Source: Physcia stellaris (Eukaryota; Ascomycota; Lecanoromycetes; Caliciales; Physciaceae). Taken from it: a stretch of 53,558 nucleotides of DNA. The stretch lies in assembly GCA_018902385.1 (NCBI GenBank), contig JABSSW010000086.1, forward strand, positions 1 through 53,558. The letters run 5' to 3'. Below the pieces are notes generated by a model. The model worked only from the letters and a program-made list of their open reading frames with translations. It was not told the DNA's origin and ran no database searches. A program made the position numbers and the translations under genes. The stretch's first letter is position 1. Each line of letters starts with the position of its first letter. Shown here piece after piece: positions 23,768-34,740 of this stretch.

Positions 23768-24516
23768 AAAATCGCGATTTTTTAAAAAACGAAAAAATCG
23801 TATCGTTGATTTTTGACATTTTTCAATTTATATAATTGCAATTGTGAATTTCAATTGAAATTTATTTTTATATTTTTTTAATATTTGTACAAATTTATCA
23901 AATTTCAAATGTTTTATCGTGATTTTCAAAAAAAAATAATTGAAAAAATCATGTTTTTTGATCGACACATTTCGTTATAACAATTTTTTTTTTCGAAAGA
24001 AAAATGTGATTTCGAAATCGAAAACGACATTGAATAAATGAAATTTTATGATAAATTATTATTGCATGATTTTTTTTGATGATATTAAATTTGTACGTTT
24101 TTTTTTTGCAATTGTTGTTGATTTTTTGAATTCAATAAAACAAACATGTTTTTTTTCATACGAAATCGACGTTTTCGAATATTATAAAATATTTTTTTTG
24201 AATTGTGATAAAAATCGATTACAATTTTTTTGATATTGTACATGATTAAATTTGTCATGTTTTTTAACATTTTATTTTTAATCGATTTTATTTTTCAAAA
24301 AAACGTATATTATTTTGTACGTTTTTTGTTTATTTTTAAATTAATGCGAATGCGATCATTTGTTCAATAATTCACGTTCAATTTTTTCAATTTTTTTTTA
24401 CGAAATAACATCATTGAAAATTTTGTTTGAAATCATTGTAATCGATATTTTCGATATGTAATTCGCATTTACACGAACGCGTCAAACAAACAATTAAACA
24501 AACAATTGATGTATGA
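23768..24516 (+). repeat. Inverted-repeat arm IR-L, block 3
   Basis: Reverse complement of 40485 to about 41210. Shared landmarks: GATTTTTTGAATTCAAT near 24120, ATACGAAATCGACGTTTTCG near 24158, and CAAACAATTAAACAAA near 24487. The 61-codon minus frame 24270-24085 corresponds to a plus frame at 40702-40932 in the other arm, both reading IDFYxN.KKIFYNIRKRRFR. I do not recognise the protein; it could be a fragment of a transposase or of a lost gene. The similarity stops near 24516; 24517-24679 has no counterpart. Confidence 0.88.
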
Positions 24517-24679
24517 ATTTTCGAATAATATCGAATTTAATCGTCGAATTACACGTTGTATAACAATCAATAAATTTTTTTCGAATTCGAAATATTGATA
24601 TATTCGTATGACGATTAAATAAAAATCGACGATTATAAAAATAAAATGCAACGATGTTTATGCAATTGTCAAAAAAATC
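24517..24679. other. Unique spacer between IR-L and element F
   Basis: About 160 bp of AT-rich DNA with no counterpart on the other side of F, where IR-R starts almost directly after the F LTR. Either a small insertion, or sequence deleted on the other side. Confidence 0.6.
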
Positions 24680-24806
24680 TGCTAGAAATAATCAATTACT
24701 AAGAATCAATATCAATGAATGTAAATGAATTGAATTGTTAATTAAATAGAAATTTGTTTAAATACAATTAATCAACGTTAATCAGTTTAGCGCAAACTAA
24801 CTAACA
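24680..24806 (-). repeat. 3' LTR of element F
   Basis: 127 bp, TGCTAGAAATAATCAATTAC to ACTAACTAACA. Direct repeat of 40358-40478, sharing TACTAAGAATC, ATATCAATGA, GTAAATGAATTGAATTG and TTTAGCGC. Short for a gypsy LTR. Confidence 0.88.
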
Positions 24807-27179
24807 ATCAATAATTATTTGAAATTCGTAACAACAATTCGACAAATCGAAAAATTCAACGTTCACGTTGATATTCTATTTTCATTTTGTTAAAAATCAA
24901 CGTCATAAAATTGATGTTTTTTTTATATTTTCATAATTCAACGTTTTAACTTTTCGTGATCATTTTGTTAACAAATTCGTAATTTTGTTGATGTTTGAAC
25001 GCGTTTTAATCATTTATAATTTTAATTTCGAAATTTTTGTTCAATATTTTTTGAAAACATCGTATTCGATATTAATATTCGATCGAAAACGTTTTTCGCG
25101 AACGACGACGTAACAAACGTTTAAAAAATTGCGATCAATATTTTTGACGATTGAATCGACATGTTGAATTATCAATTTGATTAAATCAAAACGTTTGTTG
25201 ATCAATGTGATTTTCGTTTTTTAATTTCGACAAATTTGATACGTTTCGATAAATTTGTTCGTTGACGATGATTTTTTCAATCGTTGACATTTAACATTTA
25301 TCGATGCGTTGAAATAATTCAAAAATTTGATTGTCGAAATTTCGCGCGAAATTCAAAAAAATTTCGATTTTTTTTAATTTTTCGTTTAACAAAAATCATG
25401 ATATCGAAATTTGTTTAATTGAATATCAATGAACAATTCGTCGTTGTTTTTTTTCTTTCGATTTGAACGTTTTGTTGAAATCAATTTTGATTATTTTGTC
25501 AATTGTTTTGTCAATTGTTTTGATTTCTCGTTTTTTTCGAACATTTTTTTCGACTTGAACGTCTTGTTGAAATCAATCTTGATATTTTTGTCAATTGTTT
25601 TGTCAATTGCTTTTTTTTGATTTTTTCGATTTTTTTTTCGTCGTCGTCAAATTTATTTGATTTTTCTTTTTAACGAAATTTTTCTTTATTTCAAAAATTT
25701 TTTTCACGATTTCGTCATTCATCAAATCGCGAATCAATAAATGAATCTTTTGCGTCGTTTGAATTGTTTGCAAACGTTTCGTAATTTGTTTTTTTTTTTG
25801 AATTTTGTCGACTTTGATTGTCGATATTGAATTTTTTTCATCGACGTCGTTTTTGTTAACGACGATTGAAAATGTCGATTTTGTTTTGTTGTTATTGACG
25901 ATCGAAAATGTTTGTTTTGTTTTGTTGATATTGACGATAACAAAAACAATATTGAAATTTGCAAAATTGATTGAATCGAAATCGAATGCGTTAACAAAAT
26001 TTATTGTTAATGCATCGTTGAATTCAACAACGATAAAATTTTGTTATTTTGCATTGCAATTGACAATTTTGTCATGTTAACACATTGATTTTTCGTTAGA
26101 TTTTCATACGTCATTTCGTTTTTATTTTTTCATAAAAAATAGAAATCGTTGCTTTGAATAAATTTCATAAAATAATACAATATTTCGATTTCATCATTGT
26201 ATTTGATCGTTTTTTCGCGATGCGAACAATTATCGTGAATTTTTTTTTGTTAACAAAATCAATCGAAAAACGTTGTTTTTGATTTTGTTGAAAAAATAAA
26301 ATTTGTTTTCAACGATTCAAAAAAAATCGTCAAAAAATATTATTTTTTTCGACAAAACATTCAATCAAATTGAATTTTCATTAAAAAAACGAACATTATA
26401 AAAATCGTATTCGAAAAATGTTTGATGCACAAATCGATCGTGAAACATTTTTGAAATTTCAAAAACGATTGAAACGTTTCATGTAACGTCAATCAACGAA
26501 TGCATTTGTCGATGTTGAAATTCGAATGTAATCATTTTTGAATAAAAATAAATTGTATTAATTGCGTAACAAAAACGTCGACTAACAAAACGAAAATAAA
26601 AAATAAAAATGAAAATTCAAAATGAAAATTACAAATGAAAATTAAAATGAAACGATATTCGATTAACGACGCGACAATATTTATTAAACGAAACGTTAAA
26701 ATATTGAACGAAATTGTTTAATAATATTTAAATCATGATGTTGATAAAATTTATTCGTCGACGAAATCAACGTACGCATTTATTCAAAATGCGTTGATTT
26801 TTTTGAATCGATTTTTTTGCGTTTTTTGATTTTCGACGACAATTTTGTTATTTATCTCGTTTGCGTTTTGAATTGTTGAAATTGACGATACAAAATCGAT
26901 ATTTTGCGTCGTGTTTGAAATTGATATAATTGATTGAAAATTGATTTTTTCGTAATTTTTTATCAATGTCATGAAATTCGTTAAAATTGATAATGATTTT
27001 CATTTATCAAATTCAAATTTATATTTTAATCATTTTATCAAATATTTCATTATTTTGATTTTGTCATATTTTCGATTTTTTTTTCATCAATTTTTCGATT
27101 TCGTAAAATTTTTTTTCAATCGATGTTTGATGTGTTTTTCATTTCAACGACGTTTGAATGATTCAAAACGAAATCGATT
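24807..27179 (-). other. F 3' region with amino-acid repeats
   Basis: Between the integrase C-terminus and the 3' LTR. A 92-bp tandem pair lies at about 25457-25620 (TTGAACGT(T/C)TTGTTGAAATC, then TTTGTCAATTGTTTTGTCAATTG). The open minus frame 25997-25734 carries a 12-residue repeat (SSISTKQNKHFR, SSITTKQNRHFQ and a third partial unit), echoed in 26972-26784 (SISNTTQNIDFVSSISTIQN). This may be a Pol tail or a separate accessory protein. It is more heavily mutated than the rest of F. I recognise no domain. Confidence 0.5.
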
Positions 27180-28589
27180 ATAAAAATCGACGTTTTTTGA
27201 CGTCGATTTCATTTGCATAATGAAAATGATTGAATGAATTTGTCATTTGAATGACAAATTCATTTCGTACGCAAATTTTTTTATTTTGCGTTTTATCAAA
27301 AACGATTCGATTTTTTGATTAAACAATTTAACATTGATTTGAAACGACAAAAAATATTCGTGATACAAACGAAAATACGTTTTATTTTCGAAATTAAATT
27401 TCAAACGTTGATGACGTTTGTTATAAAAAATTTTAATTTTCGTTGTCGCGAAAGCGATGACATCGTCAATTTTCTTTTAAAAAACAAAGCGAATTTTTTC
27501 GAATTTCGATTTAACGATCGAAATAATCGTGTTTGACGATTGTCGTAAAACAAATGACACGATTATCGCGATCATAATTTTTTTGAATTGAAAATCGATA
27601 ACGATTTGATTGAAAAATTTTTCGATGATTGCATGTACATTGTTGTTCAAATTGAATTGCAAAATTGACAACGCGTTCATTCAACTCATATTGAAATTAA
27701 CGATAATAAAAAATCGAAACGCAATTTTCATTGTTTGATTTGTACGTTTCGATTGATCGTTCGTTTGTGAATGATAAATCGTGTTCATGAATAAATTAGT
27801 ATTTAAACGTTTGAACATGACTCGTCAAAAATCGAAACAGAATTTTCGATTTCGATCGAAAATGATTTTTGCTGAAATATTTCAATTTGTCAGCAACAAT
27901 CGATCGATCAAAACGTTTGTTCATTCGTCGATTGATCATGTGTTTTTTCTTTGAATCAATAATGTTTTTCGAGTGAATTTGTCAGTAACGAACATGAAAC
28001 AATCGAATTCGTGATTTTGTTTAGATAAAATCAATACAAAATCAATCGATATCGTATGATAAAACATGTTGAAAATATTTATCGATGCTAGCTTTTCATA
28101 AAGTTTATGTCGTTTAGTTTGATTCAACTAACACGAAAAACAATGACGAATGTAATTGATTAATCGTTTGAAAAATCGTCGTACGTAAATTGTTTTTAGT
28201 CGATCGTAAACTCGATGATAATCGACATGAAAATTGTCGTCATGTGCTAGTTTGAGCACGTCGTGTATATTATTTTTCGATATGCATAGTTTAAATTGAT
28301 CGCTCTTTACATAGTAAATAAAATCGTCGATAAATTGAAAATCGATTTCAGAAATCAGATATGCTGAATTCGAAAATGATTTTTTATTTGACATCGTGAC
28401 TTTATTCGACGACGAAACAGACGTTGTAAACGACACAAAAATGACGATTTTTGTGATTTCGTTCTCGCTAAAAAATGTCGACGTGAAAATGATCGTGAAT
28501 GATTTCGCGTTTGACATTTCTTCGATAATCGTCGACTTTTTGTTCGATAATCGATTTTTAACGTCGTCGTTGACGAAACGTTTCAGCAA
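27180..28589 (-). pseudogene. F integrase remnant
   Basis: Minus-strand integrase. The zinc-binding domain in 28589-28128 keeps a complete HHCC set: H and H in HDDNFHVDYH, C and C in HCFSC. A TAG (from CAG) at 28127 breaks the frame just after. 28127-27936 continues LNQTKRHKLYEKL and IDFVLILSKQNHEFDCFMFV, then TDKFTRKTLL with the first catalytic Asp. Around 27790-27740 the YHSQTNDQSKRTNQ block has Lys for the catalytic Glu. 27680-27477 (MNALSILQFNLNNNVHA) is the end of the core, and 27480-27180 is the C-terminal domain (YNKRHQRLKFNFENKTYFRF). Confidence 0.9.
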
Positions 28590-28599
28590 ATCGAAAATG

Positions 28600-29440
28600 A
28601 CTTTTCAACTAACGTTTTTTTGATATTCGATAATGAATTTTTTGCGAAAGTTCGATGACATTTCGATTAACGTAATTCGTATCGAGTTCTCGTTGAAATC
28701 TGATTCATCGATGTGAAAATGATAAATTTTCAAATCAAAATTATCGATTTTTGTATTTGAGCTGAAATGACGTACGATTGAAAGTCGATTTAAAACGTTT
28801 GATACGATATTAAATTTTTCGACTTTATGAAAAATTTTGAAACGAAACTGAAAAAATAAATGTTAATTTTTATTAATTTGAAATTCAATTTATTCACATT
28901 GTTGAATGTCAATTTAATTTGATTGACAATAGTCGAATTTGCGACGTGATCGATGTAAATGACAATTGAATGTTGATTGCTCATGATCATCAAACGAAAT
29001 TTACGAACAAATTATATTAGTGATGTCATTTTCATTTTCGTTGATCAATAACGAGATTTTGCTGACGATAATATTTTGTTTAAAAACATAATGAATTCGA
29101 CGTTCGTTCGTTTGAACGAAATGCTGATAATCATCATTTTCTGTTCGTTTTTAAATTTAACGTGATAAATCATAATGTCAAAGTCGCGCTTTTTGTTGAC
29201 GTTCACGTCGATATACAGAATTTTAATTTTGTCGAAATGAATCAAAAACGTTGATCGACTAAAAACGTTTTGTAATTGATTAAAGACGTTTATTTCGATC
29301 GACGACGAATCATCGATTGAAATACGTCGATTATGTTGTTGACGAAATCGTTTTTTGTTAAATGCATGACGTAACAAACGAATTTTACGCTTTTGTAATG
29401 ACAGCGCTTTTTGAACATAATATGATACGTATTGACGCAA
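28600..29440 (-). pseudogene. F RNase H remnant
   Basis: The open frame 29440-29045 reads LRQYVSYYVQKA, FNQLQNVFSRSTFLIHFDKI, ILYIDVNVNKKRDFDIMIYH and EFIMFLNKILSSAKSRY, the RT thumb/connection and RNase H start of fungal gypsy Pol (family LYIDVDASKxxGFGVMIYH). The catalytic Asp in YIDV is kept. The open frame 28993-28790 (IVIYIDHVANSTIVNQ, then YFFSFVSKFFIKSKN) is the C-terminal half of RNase H. Trp to TGA at 29441 separates it from RT. Confidence 0.88.
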
Positions 29441-30484
29441 TCATTCGATTTTGTTTAGATAGATTTTCAATTGTTTAAAAGTTTGAGAAAAAACTAGAAC
29501 GAAAATAGTCTCAAATTTATTCGTCGCGATAGTCAATTTCAAACTATCGACTCGCTGATCTAGCAATGATATGATAAAATAATCAAGAAAAATTTTGTTA
29601 ATTTTGAGAATTATGTTCATGCGTTTGAAAAAAACGAAAATTTGATTCAAATGTCGTAAATGTTTTTTTAACGAGTTCGAAAATACTATTATGTCGTCTA
29701 CATACGCTCTAACAAAATGTCGATATTCTCGTAAAATCGAATCGATTTGTCGCTGAACGTAGACAGAAAAATTGCGATAATTTATGACAATTACGTTTCA
29801 TTGTTCGTTGTCTCGATGATTGATCACTGTCAGTTTGTGTTTATTCATCATTCGTATTAGTCATTGATGAAAAAAATCGACACAGTTCATTATCGATATG
29901 TACGAGCAATCGATAACTGTTGACAAAATGTCTGATTGTAACGACATGAAATAAACGTCGAACATCGAAATTTTATTTAATTCACGAATATTTATTACAA
30001 CGCGATCTTTGCGTTGCTCGTTGACAATACGTCATATTACGAAAACTGAATAATCGTACGAAATAAATTGATTAGTTCACGTCATTTTGTTTTCTTTATG
30101 TAGTCGATCGAATTTTTTGTCGATTACTTTTTTATTCTTCGAACTAAATGAATACATCTTGTTGATTTTCGACTTAGCGTCAAATAAAATAGATATAAAC
30201 ATTCATTGTTTTTCGAGCACGTTGATCGTGTCGTCGATGTCACGTCAAATTTCGAGATAAACTTTCGCTATCGTGAAAAATCGATTGTAAACAGACGAAT
30301 CGTCAAAAACGATGATTTCGTTTGACATGACGATTTTCAACGAAATAAATGACACAGTAGTTTCGAATATCGATACATCAAATATTGAATTAGCTGACGA
30401 ATTGATTTGCATAAAAATGATAATCGAAAAAATGTTAAACGTAATAAAATCAGCGAAAACGTCGACTAGACTCATCATGATCAC
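29441..30484 (-). pseudogene. F reverse transcriptase remnant, catalytic YVDD retained
   Basis: Minus-strand RT in broken frames, recognisable from the fingers (VINIRELNKI) through NCVDFFHQW and VYVQRQIDSILREYRHFVR to AYVDDIIVFSN; the catalytic YVDD is at 29704-29693. The open frame 29650-29441 is the thumb (LDYFIISLLDQRVDSLKLT, then FSQTFKQLKIYL). The family's GY and GQ positions have lost Gly. YVDD is encoded TAT-GTA-GAC-GAC and has no GG, unlike YLDD in A-C; that is probably why it survived. The N-terminal part 30484-30245 is the protease-RT linker. Confidence 0.9.
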
Positions 30485-30502
30485 ATTACGTAACGTCTTC
30501 GT

Positions 30503-31231
30503 TCAGTTACGTGACGAAACGATTGTTAAATGTCGATCGTCAAAAAAAACATGATAACAATCTTTTTTTTCGAAGTCGCGTAGCATGTCAATCTTTGCAT
30601 GCTTTGACAAAATTATTGATTTATTGATAACGTTTCGTATTTGTACGACGACGAGATGAACATCGATAATGTGATTGAAAAAATCATTTTCGAATTCTAA
30701 TTGTTGAAAATTTTGTTTAAATTCGAAATTGTAATTTTTATTTGTTAACAAACTTTGATCGCGTATTTTGACAAATACAGCTAGACAAATATGCGAAAAT
30801 ATAATGATTTTGTTAATTGATTTTATTGCTCGCACAATGCGTTGATCTTTGAAAATCAATTTCATGAAAACTGTCAAATTGCTACAAGCGAAAAAAATGA
30901 TAATACGTTTGTTCATGTCAAATATTATTTGCTCGAGTTTTAGAATATCGACATCGAACAAAGCGTGAATTTTCAAATCATTCATTAAATGAATCTTACG
31001 ACGAAAGTGAACTATAATTGATGATTGATTTGATAACGTATCGACAACGTAAAAATTCAATTTTGTATATTTTGAATTGTCATGTAGTTTGTCGTCGATG
31101 TCATGTACTCGAATCGATTGCTTTGTTTTGTGAATTGTGACATCGAATTTAGTTTTCAATAGATATTTTCTGTCAATCAAAAACATAGTACAATCGATAT
31201 TCGCGCAAATTTTGACTAGCTTGTCATTCAA
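30503..31231 (-). pseudogene. F aspartic protease remnant
   Basis: At 242 codons this is the longest open frame in the window. It reads VKICANIDCTMFLIDRKYLL, where the family has VxVDTGCxxSLIDR: Asp to Asn and Gly to Asp at the active site. It continues IHKTKQSIRVHDIDDKLHD, FRRKIHLMNDLKIHALFDVDIL (family LLGVDILGPE) and the long C-terminal extension with NYNFEFKQN, HLVVVQIRNVINKSIIL and MLRDFEKKDCYHV. Domain order and length match the protease-extension of fungal gypsy polyproteins. The frame is intact although the active site is not. Confidence 0.9.
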
Positions 31232-31261
31232 ATTGTAATTGATTTCTAATCTAACATAATG

Positions 31262-31573
31262 TCATTTACGAAAGTTGAAATCGACGTCGAAAATAATGAT
31301 AGTTGTAAATTCGACGATCGATAATACTTTGTCATCGATTGAATGTTTGTGAAAAACGTTCATTGATTCAATAATCGACAAATTATTGACACGTTTCTTG
31401 CGACAAATACGAACGTGACGATGTAATTTGTTGTTGAAATAAAAATCAATTTTGCACATTCGACACGTGTAATCAAAAAAAACTACGTGATTAACGTTTG
31501 ATTCGTCAACGTCAAATGAAAATTTCGACGCGTTCATAATCATCGAATCGTAATGAAAGACTGAGTCGTTCAA
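31262..31573 (-). pseudogene. F C2H2 zinc-finger segment between gag and protease
   Basis: A 103-codon open minus frame with an intact C2H2 finger: YTCRMCKIDFYFNNKLHRHV, then RICRKK; spacing C-x2-C-x12-H-x3-H. It sits directly between gag and protease, so it belongs to the polyprotein of F rather than to a host gene. Fingers of this kind occur in some fungal gypsy polyproteins; a nucleic-acid binding role during assembly or targeting is inference. The start shown is the first ATG of the open frame; the true segment probably continues upstream. Confidence 0.8.
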
Positions 31574-31636
31574 AAAAACAAACTCAAACTGATTTTGATT
31601 TCTCTCGATGACAACAAAACGTTTCGCGACAATGTG

Positions 31637-32083
31637 TCAGACGAAAATAATATCGTTTATTGTTTTGTTATCATAGTAGACGTTTTCATCGTTGACGTCA
31701 ACGTCGTCGACGTTGACGCTATGATACATTGATTGAAACGAGCGAGCGTTGACGTTAAAAAATACAAATGATCGACGATTCGAATTTGACGCGTTTTCTT
31801 TTTGCTGATCTCGTTGATTTTGATTCGAGAAATCAGTTGTCAATTGTTTGCGTGATGAAAAAACTGACAAAATCGATTGTTGTTGTTGTACGTTTGAGAA
31901 TTGATTTGCTGATTGTTGTTGTTGCATGTAAACACGATTTTGATTTCAAATTTGAACATAATTTTGCGAAACATAATTGCTCTGCGATACGAAATTCGAA
32001 AATTGAGCAAAAATGAAAACTGACTGAATGTCAAATCGAAAATAGTCGTTTTGAATATATTCATCAACAACATTGTCGTCATA
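31637..32083 (-). pseudogene. F gag C-terminal half, Gln-rich
   Basis: The open frame 31927-31637 starts MQQQQSANQFSNVQQQQS and is rich in Gln, Asn and Ser, then SMYHSVNVDDVDVNDENVYY. Upstream the frame reads through 32083, where element G is inserted. When one copy of the 5-bp target duplication is ignored, the frame here matches the frame at 38034, which supports G having interrupted an originally continuous gag. The upstream residues near the junction are DDNVVDEYIQNDYF. Confidence 0.8.
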
Positions 32084-32361
32084 TGTAAGAAACTCAAAGT
32101 TCAGATTTGCAAACAATGCGAGTCGAATCTCGTCAAAATTCGAAACATCAATTCATGAGACGATCAGTTTCATTATACTAGTTACTCGACACTCATATCG
32201 CATATCGACTAGATATTCATGCGCAAAAACTCAAAAATTCGTACAATTGAACAGACAAAACGAGTATATATTGCGTGATTTGCAAAACAATTAGTTCAAC
32301 AGTTATTAGTTTAATCATACTATTGTCTTTGTTATACATCTCTGATGTCATGCTCTTTACA
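32084..32361 (+). repeat. 5' LTR of element G
   Basis: Direct repeat of 37756-38033, same length (278 bp), no gaps in my alignment. I count about 25 differences, all transitions and nearly all at CT or AG dinucleotides. Confidence 0.95.
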
Positions 32362-34740
32362 TTCTAATAACTACAATAATCTATCGGTTAGCATCATTCG
32401 TGTATAGCATTCAGTTCAACGACTGAACGTGTCTTGTTCTCAGAATTCGATTTGAACGAGAAATTTCTTCTATAAGTGTCGAAGCGAGAAATACGTTTTT
32501 CGAAAACTGAAACGAACATCAAATCGAGAATGAAAACTTTACAGCATACAATTAAGTATCGCAATTCAAATTGAATGTACTATCACATTGTCACGTATTG
32601 TTCAGCATAGAAAGCAAGTCAAAACTTGAAAAAACAAAAAGTTTTCAAACAGAACTGCGAGAGCAAGCTATTTCAACGCGATAAAAAATTTACAACATAC
32701 AGCAATTGACTTCAATCATTCGATCTCGTTGTTGTTTTCAGCGACAAACGTCAATCATTTCAAGTTCTCGACTATTCATAGCAGTAACAGCAAATCAAAG
32801 AACGTCAAAACAATTGAAAAAGTTTGCGCATTTTGTCGAAACATTCATGCAAAATGAATCTTTTACATTCAAATTATTGAGAAACAACGCGAAAACAACG
32901 ATTTCGATCGTTTTGTTTCTTTTGCAAAATATCAAAAGTCAAAATATTAAAACATTTTCAAGAATTGATCAAACGATGATTTCAACAAGAAGCATAACAA
33001 AATATTCTGTTCAGAAAATCACATGACGACATTTACAGAAACTCGTAACTGCAAAATTGCATGATGATTTCAATAAGAAATTTCTTAGACGATTTAAAAG
33101 TGACGCAAATGCGAAGTCGTTTTTTGCAATAAAATTCAAAATTAAAACGATAAGAAATTCACGTCTGATAAAATTAATAAAAAGTCAATCAAGACGATTA
33201 CATCGTCGATGCTACATAGCACAAGAAATTGCGAATGTAACAAACATGAATCGCGATTGATTGACTCATTTTCAGTCAAATTCGCATAGTGAATGTTTTC
33301 ATAAATCATAAATCACACGTCATAAGCAATAAGCAACAAACAATAACAGCGACGAGTTTTTTGCGACGAATCATGTTGACAGTATCGTCAAACATTGTCG
33401 CAAGAAGTTCTGCATGACTAAAAGCAATAGAAACAAAATCGTTGACGAAAAATCATCGAAATTCGAAAACAAAAATCAATTCGAAAGCGATGTTTTTATT
33501 GAATTTGAACAATTTCGTTTTCAGTTTTCAATCACGAAATTGCGATTTTCAACAACAAACAATTCAGATCATTAGCGTCTGCTTCGTACGAGTATCAATT
33601 TTGAACAAAAACGATCGCAAACGTTTTTTGAACGAAAATTTTTAGAAATGATTCGAATCGATCGATTTCGTGAAACTGTTCTGAATGCAATTTGATCAGA
33701 ATGAATATTTGTTCGATTTTGACATTCTTCAATGCAAATCTCTTCATCATAAATCGTTTCGAGCACATCGAGTCGAAAAAATCAATCGTTTTTACTTTTC
33801 ATAACACGAAAAAAGTCTTCGTTATATTCGTACAAATGTCTCATAGCGAGAGAACGACTTCAAACAAAACGCAAATCATACGATAAACACAAATCTTTTG
33901 TTTCTATCGAAAATCAAAAACATATACAGAAACATCAACAAGAAAGTTGTTCAATGAGCACGCAACAAATCTGACGAACATGTGATATGTTTGACGAGTT
34001 CACAATAGATCACAACATGCGATAAATATGAGAGCGAATATTAAAGCTCGAGAACAAACAAAATTCGAAATCGAACAAAAAATCACTTCTTAGTTTTATT
34101 TATTTCTTTATCGAAAGATGACTAATAATCTTGAAAGTTTATCTGAATAATAAAAGAAACAACTCTATCGAATTTGCAGTTGAGCAAGAAAATATGCTGT
34201 ACAAACATTGAAAACAATTTTATCAAATCTTTCAATTCTGTCATTCGTTCGACGAAAACGTCAATTCTATCGTTTCGCTCATAGAAATTATTTGACCATT
34301 ATAGTTCGACGAAGATTACAATCTGTATAGATCATATGAATGTCGCACGCAACAGATTTCGCATAAAACAAAGTATAAAAACGAAACGACGATAAATCAA
34401 ACTGTTGAATACATCGTTTTATTTTTTGTTTCGTTGATTCGTTTGCACAATAGATTTCTGACGAAACGTCTAGAATTATACGTTATAATGAATTCAGACA
34501 ATACGATCACATAGTTCGTTTTTTCGATGAATGTGCGAACACGAAAACAAAAATAACTTCGTCGTCTTTTCAATGAATGTGCAAATGCAGCGAAATGAAT
34601 CGCTATACAAATAGTAATCGACAACGAGCAATGCGTTCGAAATTCATGAAATCGCACAAATTGCAAGCACAAAAAATTTCAATAAATCTGATTTCTTGAT
34701 TTCATGCTAAAGAATTGACAGAACTTCATGAAAAAATAAA
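32362..34740 (+). pseudogene. G gag-like region, unassigned
   Basis: Expected to hold the leader and gag of G, but no zinc knuckle or gag core is recognisable. Open plus pieces at 32706-33026 (106 codons, Ser/Thr/Arg-rich), 33057-33260 (basic, HDDFNKKFLRRFKSDANAKS) and 33442-33645 may be gag fragments. The RT found in A is absent. Minus-strand frames here (for example 34672-34397) look like shadows. Confidence 0.4.

Noticed and set aside
30312-30554. Plus-strand frame within F pol
   Set aside because: It lies opposite the protease-RT linker, which has clear family similarity on the minus strand.
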